7,369 bases of DNA. Origin: an uncultured Collinsella sp. (GTDB taxonomy: Bacteria; Actinomycetota; Coriobacteriia; Coriobacteriales; Coriobacteriaceae). Both the position numbers and the translations under genes were made by a program. The notes under the pieces were generated by a model. The model was not told the DNA's origin. It was given only the letters and a program-made list of their open reading frames with translations, and made no database searches. Below are positions 1-4,612 of this stretch, one piece after another. Every line of letters starts with the position of its first letter. Position 1 is the stretch's first letter. The stretch spans positions 1 through 7,369 of the forward strand of contig USHF01000069.1 in NCBI GenBank assembly GCA_900554465.1. The letters run 5' to 3'.

Positions 1-42
1 CGTAAGGAGTCGTCGGCAGCGTCAGATGTGTATAAGAGACAG
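1..42 (+). other. Illumina Nextera (Tn5) adapter remnant, not genomic
   Basis: Bases 10-23 read TCGTCGGCAGCGTC and bases 24-42 read AGATGTGTATAAGAGACAG. These are the Nextera read-1 adapter and the Tn5 mosaic end. Bases 2-9 (GTAAGGAG) match my memory of the i5 index S505/N505, and base 1 fits the last C of the flow-cell primer. The whole stretch is library-construction sequence left on the contig end. It interrupts gatB, whose reading frame is intact up to base 43. An open frame starting inside the adapter begins with the peptide MCIRDR, a common artefact in protein databases. Confidence 0.97.
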
Positions 43-982
43 GGCGGCAGATCTCGTAGGCAAGGCCGTCGTGCAGGCTCTTAAACGAGTTGAGGTTCTT
101 GAGCTCGGTCTTGGTGCCCAGCTTGGTCTCGCCGCGGCGGCGCAGCGACACGTTGCCGTCGCAGCGCATGGAACCCTTCTCCATGGAGCAGTCGGAAATG
201 CCCAGCGTCACAAAGATGCGACGGAGCTTCTCCATAAACAGGCGAGCCTCCTCGGGCGTGCGCAGGTCGGGCTCGGTGACGAGCTCGATCAGCGGCGTGC
301 CGCAGCGGTTGTAGTCGACGAGCGACTCGGCAGCGGCGGTAATGCGGCCCTCGGCACCGCCCACGTGCACCATCTTGGCGGCGTCCTCCTCCATGTGGAT
401 GCGCAGAATGCGAATGGGCACCGTGTAGGAACCGTCCTCGCGGCGCTCGGGCATCTGCAGGTTGGACGCATCGTAGCTGGCCAGGTGGCCGGCGCGCTGA
501 TTGCCTTCGCGCATGGTCGACGTCATGGACGTGGACAGGCCCTCGGCGTTGGCCGAAGCGCTTGCCAGGCTCTGGGCCTCGGCCTCACCAAACGCGCAGT
601 CGGGGCGCTCGGCGGCACCGCGACCGGTCACGTCCAGGTCCAGATGACCGTACATGGCAAAGGCGACCGGACCCTGCGTGGTCTGGAAGTTCTTGGCCAT
701 GTCGGGATAGAAGTAGTGCTTGCGGTAGAACATCGAGTGGCGCTGGATCTCGCAGTTGGTAGCGAGGCCGGCCTTGACGATGCTCTCGATGGCGCGCTTG
801 TTGGGCACCGGCAGCGCACCGGGCAGGCCCAGGCACACCGGGCACACGTTGGCGTTGGGCTCGTCATCGTGGCTGAGCTTGCAATTGCAGAACATCTTGG
901 TATCGAGTGCGGTGAGCTCGGTATGGATTTCCAGGCCGATCACGGCCTCCCAATCCTGCAGGACCTCGGAAAGCTCCTTCAT
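43..982 (-). CDS. gatB: GatB, Asp/Glu-tRNA amidotransferase subunit B (3' end missing)
   Basis: GatB is the tRNA-binding kinase subunit of GatCAB. It phosphorylates the mischarged Glu-tRNA(Gln) or Asp-tRNA(Asn) and receives ammonia from GatA to form the amide. The minus-strand ATG at 980-982 shares its A with the gatA stop codon (TAATG) and has GGGAGG a few bases upstream. The frame stays open for 313 codons up to the adapter; family members are usually about 475-500 residues, so roughly the last third is missing. Visible marks are EAVIGLEIHTEL (12-23), the zinc-binding cysteines C32, C34, C47 and C50 (FCNC...CPVCLGLPG), RKHYFYPDMAKNFQ (87-100), the metal/ATP-site stretch RIHMEEDAAKMVH (194-206), and later GTPLIELVTEPDLR and TKTELKNLNSF. 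Between LDLDV (about 114-118) and PIRILRIH (189-196) there is an extra segment of about 60-70 residues that I do not expect from the S. aureus type of GatB. The start and family call are secure; the truncation is technical. Confidence 0.96.
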
Positions 983-2496
983 TACAGCTCGCCTCCCTTC
1001 CCGGCAAAATCGGGCGCGACGGAAAGCGCGGGCGCACCCGTGGCGGCATCGGCAAAGCCGCGCTCCAGGGCGCGGGCAAACGTGAGCAGTTGACGGTCCT
1101 TAAAGGCCGGACCCACCAACTGGGCAGAAACGGGCAGCTTGGTGTCCTCACCCAGGCCCAGCGGCACCGAGATACCACCGTTGCCGCAAATGTTGAGCGA
1201 AATGGTGTACAGGTCGGAGAGGTACATCTGCGTGGGGTCGCTGATCTCGCCAAACTTAAAGGCCGTGCGCGGCGAGGCGGGCATGAGGATGGTGTCCACC
1301 TTGGCATACGCGGCGTCGTAGTCCTGCGTGATGAGCGTACGGGCCTTTTGCGCAGCGTAGTAGTACTTGTCGTACACGCCCGAGCTCAGCAGGTAGGCAC
1401 CGAGCATCTGACGGCGCTTGGCCTCGGCGCCAAAACCGTGGGCGCGCGAAAGCGAGCTCTGGTCGGACAGGTTGGCGCAGCCCTCCTCCTGATAGCCGTA
1501 GCGAATGCCGTCGAAGCGAGCCAGGTTGGAGAACGCCTCGGCCGGGCCGATGACGTAGTAGGCGGCGATGGCGGCGTCCAGGTGCGGCGGGTCGACCTCG
1601 ACCAGCTCGGCGCCCTGGTTCTGCAGCTCCTGGGCGGCGCGCTGAACAGCGGCCTTGACCTCGGGCGTCAGGCCCTCGGCCTCCATAAACGCGGGGATAA
1701 TGCCCACGCGCTTGCCCTCGATGCTGTCGTTGAGGTGCTCGGTAAAGTCGACGGCGCAATCCTGGCTGGTGCAGTCATACGGATCGTGGCCCGCGCCGGT
1801 AAGCGCGTTCATGGCCAGCGCGACATCCTCGACCGTGCGGCCAAAGGGGCCCACCTGGTCGAGCGACGAGCCAAAGGCAACCACGCCGTAACGGCTCACG
1901 GCGCCATACGTGGGCTTAAAGCCCACCACGCCGCACAGCGACGCCGGCTGGCGAATGGAGCCGCCGGTATCCGAGCCCAGCGAGAGCGCGACCTCGCCCG
2001 CGGCGACGGCGGCAGCGGAGCCGCCCGAAGAGCCGCCGGGCACGCGCTCGGTATCCCAAGGGTTGTTGGTGCAGTGGAAGGCCGAACTCTCGGTGGAGCT
2101 GCCAAAGGCAAACTCGTCCATGTTGGCCTTGCCCATGGGCAGGCAGCCGGCACCGAGCATGCGCTGGACGCAGGTGGCGGTGTAGACGCTCTGGTAGTTC
2201 TCGAGCATGCGGGAAGCGCAGGTGGTGCGCGTGCCCACGAGGTTCATGTTGTCCTTGATGGCCAGCGGCACGCCCGCGAGCGGGGGCAGCGGCTTGCCTG
2301 CGGCACGGTCGGCATCCACGCGCGCGGCGGCCTCGAGCGCAAGCTCGGGCGCCACCTGCAGGAATGCCTGGACCCCGCCCTCGCGCGCCTCGATGGCGGC
2401 AAGGGAGGCCTGGGCCACCTCGGTAGCGGTAAAGTCGCCAGCGGCAACGCCCGCAGCGATCTGGGCGGCGGTAAGGGAATCGAAGCTCTGCGCCAT
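982..2496 (-). CDS. gatA: GatA, Asp/Glu-tRNA amidotransferase subunit A
   Basis: GatA is the glutaminase subunit of cytoplasmic GatCAB. It frees ammonia from glutamine for transfer to the activated aminoacyl-tRNA held by GatB. The protein has 504 residues and is complete, close to the usual 480-490. It is an amidase-signature enzyme. The Ser-cisSer-Lys triad can be placed at K81 (PLAIKDN), S156 (PGGSSGGS, 153-160) and S180 (GSDTGGSIRQPA, 174-185), each two residues later than in S. aureus GatA as I remember it. The conserved run FKPTYGAVSRYG with DQVGPFGRTVED follows. The ATG at 2494-2496 overlaps the gatC stop by one base (TAATG) and has a GGGGGAG-type ribosome site upstream inside gatC. The TAA at 982-984 overlaps gatB in the same way, so the three subunits are probably translationally coupled. 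GC is very high in places, which creates a long open frame on the opposite strand. Confidence 0.98.
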   Translation of the reverse strand: MAQSFDSLTAAQIAAGVAAGDFTATEVAQASLAAIEAREGGVQAFLQVAPELALEAAARVDADRAAGKPLPPLAGVPLAIKDNMNLVGTRTTCASRMLENYQSVYTATCVQRMLGAGCLPMGKANMDEFAFGSSTESSAFHCTNNPWDTERVPGGSSGGSAAAVAAGEVALSLGSDTGGSIRQPASLCGVVGFKPTYGAVSRYGVVAFGSSLDQVGPFGRTVEDVALAMNALTGAGHDPYDCTSQDCAVDFTEHLNDSIEGKRVGIIPAFMEAEGLTPEVKAAVQRAAQELQNQGAELVEVDPPHLDAAIAAYYVIGPAEAFSNLARFDGIRYGYQEEGCANLSDQSSLSRAHGFGAEAKRRQMLGAYLLSSGVYDKYYYAAQKARTLITQDYDAAYAKVDTILMPASPRTAFKFGEISDPTQMYLSDLYTISLNICGNGGISVPLGLGEDTKLPVSAQLVGPAFKDRQLLTFARALERGFADAATGAPALSVAPDFAGKGGEL

Positions 2497-2807
2497 TACT
2501 CGCTCTCCCCCTCTCCCAAAATGGACGGCACGCGGAAGTAGCGGTCGCGCGCGCTGCCGGCGTTTTCGAGCGCAACGTCGAGCGGCAGGTCGCGCTCGGG
2601 CTCGCGCAGGTCATCGCCCATCACGTTGGACAGGCTTCCGATGGGATGGAACGTGGGCTCCACGTCGGGCAAGTCATATTGCAAGACGGGCTCGAGCATC
2701 TGGACGGCGTCGTTCATGTAGGACGTCATCTGGGCGAGCTCGTCATCGGTCAGTGCGATCTTTGCGTACTCGGCGATGCCGCGCACGTCTTTCTCGCTGA
2801 GTGCCAT
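2496..2807 (-). CDS. gatC: GatC, Asp/Glu-tRNA amidotransferase subunit C
   Basis: GatC is a small helical subunit that wraps the GatA-GatB interface and is needed for assembly of the amidotransferase. With the chosen start it has 103 residues, normal for the family. Family-like stretches are MALSEKDVRGIAEYAKIALT at the N terminus (compare typical GatC starts with a helix before 'LARLxL'), VEPTFHPIGSLSNVMGDD in the middle (the 'VEPxxH...NVxRxD' region) and a C-terminal RDRYFRVPSIL (the 'FxVPxIL' tail that contacts GatA). An in-frame ATG six codons upstream (2825) would give 109 residues. I prefer 2807 because GGAAGGGAG (2813-2821) lies five bases ahead of it and would otherwise be inside the coding region. 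It is the first gene of gatCAB and overlaps gatA by one base. Confidence 0.95.
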   Translation of the reverse strand: MALSEKDVRGIAEYAKIALTDDELAQMTSYMNDAVQMLEPVLQYDLPDVEPTFHPIGSLSNVMGDDLREPERDLPLDVALENAGSARDRYFRVPSILGEGESE

Positions 2808-2842
2808 AGGCGCTCCCTTCCGCATAACAGATAAACCGCTCT

Positions 2843-2848
2843 AGTATA
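2843..2848 (-). promoter_or_regulatory. Candidate -10 box for the gatCAB operon
   Basis: On the minus strand this reads TATACT, five of six matches to the bacterial -10 consensus. It lies about 36 bases before the gatC start, giving a short leader that would contain the GGAAGGGAG ribosome site. No good -35 hexamer is present 16-18 bases upstream, so the promoter is tentative. It sits between the repeat-rich gap and gatC and would separate the gat operon from the sortase gene. Confidence 0.35.
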
Positions 2849-2950
2849 CAAGGCAACGCCACTTGGAGCAGGTGCTTTACCTAAATGCAGCGAAAACGTA
2901 ACGAGGGCGGCGGATTGGCAGGCGGCGGGCCGGCGGTTCTGGAGCGAAAC

Positions 2951-3013
2951 CGCACCGTCCATAGCGAAAACCATCCCGCCCATAACGAAAACCGCGCCGT
3001 CCACAACGAAGAC
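2951..3013. repeat. 21-base tandem repeat, three diverged units
   Basis: Three consecutive units of exactly 21 bases occupy 2951-2971, 2972-2992 and 2993-3013. Each has a Y-A-rich core ending in GCGAAAAC, ACGAAAAC or ACGAAGAC, preceded by a CC-rich half (CCGTCCATA, CCGCCCATA, CCGTCCACA). A weaker relative (GGAGCGAAAC, 2941-2950) precedes the first unit. Because 21 is a multiple of three, every frame through it encodes a seven-residue repeat, which makes the overlapping open frames look deceptively protein-like. The third unit runs directly into the left arm of the next inverted repeat. Confidence 0.7.
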
Positions 3014-3072
3014 CATCACAACATTCGACGCTTTTCGCCAAAATCGCGATTTTCATCGAATGTTGTGATGGT
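3012..3072. repeat. 61-base inverted repeat with 17-base perfect arms
   Basis: The left arm ACCATCACAACATTCGA (3012-3028) is the exact reverse complement of 3056-3072. The 27-base centre contains a perfect 14-base palindrome, AAAATCGCGATTTT (3040-3053), which is offset from the centre of the outer arms. No clear target-site duplication flanks it (CGAAG on the left, TTGGA on the right), and there is no open frame inside. It may be a REP/MITE-like element or a strong hairpin at the 3' end of the sortase transcript. It lacks the U-tract of an ordinary terminator. Confidence 0.8.
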
Positions 3073-3084
3073 TTGGAAGTCCCG

Positions 3085-3119
3085 ACCACCACAAAGGTGC
3101 CTGCCCCCATTGTGGTGGT
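3085..3119. repeat. REP-like hairpin downstream of the sortase gene
   Basis: ACCACCACAA (3085-3094) pairs perfectly with TTGTGGTGGT (3110-3119) across a 15-base loop. The minus-strand loop side reads TGGGGGCAGGCACCT. From memory, GGGGACAGGCACC-type sequences recur between genes in Gram-positive bacteria, as REP elements do; that link is recollection and was not checked. The hairpin starts 14 bases beyond the sortase stop codon and has no T-run after it, so it could protect the mRNA 3' end but is not a standard terminator. Confidence 0.65.
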
Positions 3120-3132
3120 TCTGGAGAATGCC

Positions 3133-4071
3133 CTATGCTGAGGCCTTGGCCTTGCGGTGCTTGCGGACCGCGTGGATCACGATGTCCAGCAGCAACAGCA
3201 CAATGGCTACGACCACGATGAGCACGGCAAACTCGCGCTTGCCCCAGTGGCGGCCGGCCAGTGATTTTTGCTTGTCGACGTCCTTCTTGTTGTACTTGGT
3301 GCGCACGCAATGCACCAGCAGGCGATGGTCGTTCACGCCGTAGGGCGTGCAGGTGACGAGCGTCACCTTGTCGGCGCCGGGCTCGATGGTCAGCGACTCC
3401 ATCTCCTCGGGCAGCACCACTTCGGAGTCGACCACTTTATAAGCGAGCGTCTTGTTCATGGTGTGCAGCAGCACCAGGTCGCCGGGTTCCAGCGAGTGAA
3501 TATCGTCGAACATGCTCAGGTTGCGCATGCCCGAGTGCGCGGTGAGCACGCAATGCGTCGAGGCGCCGCCCACCGGCAGGCTCGTGCCCTCCAGGTGGCC
3601 GACGCCGGCCATAAGGACTTCCTCGCTCGTGCCGTGGTAGATGGGCATGCTCACGTCGATGGAGGGGATCTCGACCCAGCTCATCATGGGGTCGCGGTCA
3701 AAGATGAGCTGCTGAGCGTAGGGCTCAATCTGGTCGGCGGGGAGCTCGGTGGCCTCGCCCGCCAGCTGCTCGTTAAAGGAGCGAGCCTGGAGCAGAATGC
3801 GCTCGCGCTCCTCGGCAGATAGCGCGTCCACGGTGCTGGACACCGTGCTGATTTGGTTGAACACGCCCGAGGCCTCGAGCCGGTCCAAAATCCACGGCCA
3901 GGTCATAAGGCCCACGCCAATAAGGATGATGACGATGGTGATGAGACGGTCGGCCCAGCGCGGCAGTCGCTTGCGACGGCGCTTGGGCTTTGGTTGAGGT
4001 TTGGGCTGAGGGCTTGAGCCGCCGTTGTCCGCGGCGTTATTGCTCTTCATATGTTTGGCGCCCTGCACCAT
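3133..4071 (-). CDS. Class C (pilin-polymerising) sortase
   Basis: This is a membrane cysteine transpeptidase that cleaves the LPXTG-like signal of pilins and joins the Thr to a lysine of the next subunit, building the pilus shaft outside the membrane. It has 312 residues. After a charged Pro/Lys-rich cytoplasmic start (21-35) comes a first membrane helix (about 43-62), the sortase domain, and a second helix (about 281-301) with a basic tail (RKHRKAK). Two helices are typical of class C. Catalytic residues can be placed at H179 (LTAHSGM), C241 (TLVTCTPYGVNDHRLLV) and R250. A lid-like D127-P128 (FDRDPMMSW) corresponds to the DPW/DPF lid of class C enzymes, here with Met as third residue. The ATG at 4071 has AGAGGAG nine bases upstream (4081-4087), whereas the in-frame Met8 has none. 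It lies downstream of the LPLTG pilin on the same strand but behind a terminator, so it probably has its own promoter. Confidence 0.95.
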   Translation of the reverse strand: MVQGAKHMKSNNAADNGGSSPQPKPQPKPKRRRKRLPRWADRLITIVIILIGVGLMTWPWILDRLEASGVFNQISTVSSTVDALSAEERERILLQARSFNEQLAGEATELPADQIEPYAQQLIFDRDPMMSWVEIPSIDVSMPIYHGTSEEVLMAGVGHLEGTSLPVGGASTHCVLTAHSGMRNLSMFDDIHSLEPGDLVLLHTMNKTLAYKVVDSEVVLPEEMESLTIEPGADKVTLVTCTPYGVNDHRLLVHCVRTKYNKKDVDKQKSLAGRHWGKREFAVLIVVVAIVLLLLDIVIHAVRKHRKAKASA

Positions 4072-4087
4072 CGCCGGTCACTCCTCT

Positions 4088-4115
4088 ACAACTCAAGTTG
4101 TCTAAACAAATAATA
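4088..4115 (-). promoter_or_regulatory. Candidate sortase promoter and dyad
   Basis: On the minus strand TATTAT (4110-4115) is a possible -10 box, about 39 bases ahead of the sortase ATG. A perfect dyad, ACAACT-TG-AGTTGT (4088-4101), lies just downstream, between the predicted transcription start and the ribosome site, where an operator or a small leader hairpin could act. I find no convincing -35 box. The call rests on position and the need for a promoter after the pilin terminator. Confidence 0.3.
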
Positions 4116-4200
4116 GCCGATTCGCGAGCTCGTACGCCGGACAACGCAGCTCAGCGGCATTGCGCAGCGCGAGCATGAGCCCACATTTGAGTTTTCAAAA

Positions 4201-4230
4201 TGTCCCGAATCGGCGGGGCGATTCGGGATA
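4201..4230. promoter_or_regulatory. Dyad overlapping a plus-strand -10 region
   Basis: CCCGAATCG (4204-4212) and CGATTCGGG (4219-4227) are perfect reverse complements around a GCGGGG loop. The stem extends outward by T-A, G-T and T-A pairs to 4201-4230. Read on the plus strand it covers the spacer of the TACAAT box and could be an operator. Read on the minus strand it is followed by CATTTTG and could be a weak terminator of a transcript heading toward the sortase gene. The sequence does not decide between these. Confidence 0.45.
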
Positions 4231-4234
4231 CAAT
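4229..4234 (+). promoter_or_regulatory. Candidate -10 box for a plus-strand transcript
   Basis: TACAAT matches five of six positions of the -10 consensus. It would start transcription near 4241, directly before the folded segment that ends in a terminator-like hairpin at 4332. No -35 hexamer is seen at the usual distance, where the left arm of the dyad lies; regulation by an activator or repressor is possible but speculative. Confidence 0.35.
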
Positions 4235-4240
4235 GTCAAC

Positions 4241-4339
4241 AGAAAACGACGCACCCCGCGTAAGTACTTAGGAGCGCGGGCAGCCTAGTTTTCAGCTTTA
4301 GTTAAATGCCCGGGATCCGACCCCCGGGCATTCTTATTT
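4241..4339 (+). ncRNA. Candidate small structured RNA, family not recognised
   Basis: This is a segment of about 99 nt that would follow the TACAAT box. An outer stem GAAAAC (4242-4247) with GTTTTC (4288-4293) encloses an inner stem CCCGCG (4255-4260) with CGCGGG (4275-4280). The inner 14-nt loop TAAGTACTTAGGAG carries a ribosome-site-like AGGAG. A linker and the terminator-like hairpin follow. The C-rich segments (CACCCCG and GACCCCCGGG) faintly recall the actinobacterial 6C RNAs, but the match is too poor to assign. There is no open frame of note within it. It is encoded opposite to its neighbours. It could be a free small RNA, or a structured part of a minus-strand leader; the call is tentative. 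Confidence 0.4.
4305..4339 (+). terminator. Probable rho-independent terminator (plus strand)
   Basis: AATGCCCGGG (4305-4314) pairs perfectly with CCCGGGCATT (4323-4332) across an eight-base loop and is followed on the plus strand by CTTATTT. On the minus strand the same hairpin is followed by TAACTAAAG with only the stem Ts before it, so the plus direction is favoured. No protein gene precedes it on the plus strand, which supports a small RNA gene ending here. Confidence 0.6.
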
Positions 4340-4475
4340 GCGCTTGCGGCGCAAATGCCTTCTACCGTCCGCACCGCGCGTGCGCCTACGGACCTTAATC
4401 CGAACCTTATACGAGTCAAGAAACGCGATGACGAACGTACCCGCATCGGACGGTGGAGGCTGGCTGCGTTATCCC

Positions 4476-4512
4476 AAAAAACGGGGCAGAATCCAGTGCG
4501 GAGTCTGCCCCG
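4476..4512 (-). terminator. Rho-independent terminator after the pilin gene
   Basis: On the minus strand CGGGGCAGA (complement of 4504-4512) and TCTGCCCCG (complement of 4482-4490) form a perfect nine-pair GC-rich stem with a 13-base loop, followed at once by TTTTTT (4476-4481). This is a textbook intrinsic terminator. It lies about 100 bases past the pilin stop codon, so it should end the pilin transcript before the sortase gene. Confidence 0.92.
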
Positions 4513-4612
4513 AAAAGAAAATGACAAAGCAAGAACGTGGATGGACGAGAAAAGTGTCCGCAAGTCTCATGGCCATCACATCCCACCTGCCAAAGGGATG
4601 GGTGAGCGAGCG

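Larger units (their letters stand above)
2808..3132. other. Repeat-rich intergenic region between sortase and gatC
   Basis: This 325-base gap holds, from left to right, the gatC ribosome site and putative promoter, a GC-rich stretch (about 2905-2945), a 21-base tandem repeat (2951-3013), a 61-base inverted repeat (3012-3072) and a second 35-base hairpin (3085-3119). Open frames cross it in both directions, but they have no ribosome sites or recognisable domains. Their heptapeptide periodicity only reflects the 21-base DNA repeat. I regard the gap as non-coding. Confidence 0.7.
4116..4612. other. Structured, apparently non-coding gap between pilin and sortase
   Basis: The gap holds, in increasing coordinate: a 12-base-pair dyad (4201-4230), a plus-strand -10-like box (4229-4234), a nested stem (4242-4293), a hairpin with a short T-rich tail (4305-4339), another hairpin ATTTGCGC/GCGCAAAT (4336-4343 with 4349-4356), about 110 bases in which I see nothing, the pilin terminator (4476-4512), and about 100 bases of 3' untranslated region before the pilin stop. 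A 92-residue open frame on the minus strand (4285-4563) crosses the terminator and has no recognisable domain, so I do not call it a gene. Confidence 0.6.

Noticed and set aside
26..1093. 355-codon open frame on the plus strand beginning MCIRDR
   Set aside because: It starts inside the Nextera adapter and runs antisense to gatB; the GC-rich codons of gatB keep the opposite frame open.
1090..2541. 483-codon open frame on the plus strand
   Set aside because: It lies wholly antisense to gatA, which has a clear catalytic triad and coupled neighbours. The antisense protein is low-complexity, rich in Gly, Ala, Val and His, and resembles no family.
2750..3019. Minus-strand frame with a VF-x-MDGA heptapeptide repeat
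   Set aside because: The periodicity comes from the 21-base DNA repeat and appears in the other frames too. The frame overlaps gatC out of register.
2951..3119. CRISPR array
   Set aside because: The repeats are directly contiguous 21-base units without spacers, followed by two unlike inverted repeats; no cas gene is present.
2885..3343. Plus-strand frame with RTVHSEN/RAVHNED repeats
   Set aside because: It has the same repeat origin, runs antisense into the sortase gene, and has no ribosome site.
4357..4470. Possible tRNA or other RNA gene in the pilin-sortase gap
   Set aside because: I could not fit an acceptor stem, anticodon arm and T-arm; only short chance pairings are present.
4285..4563. 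92-codon minus-strand frame between pilin and sortase
   Set aside because: It spans the pilin terminator and the structured region, and has no recognisable domain.
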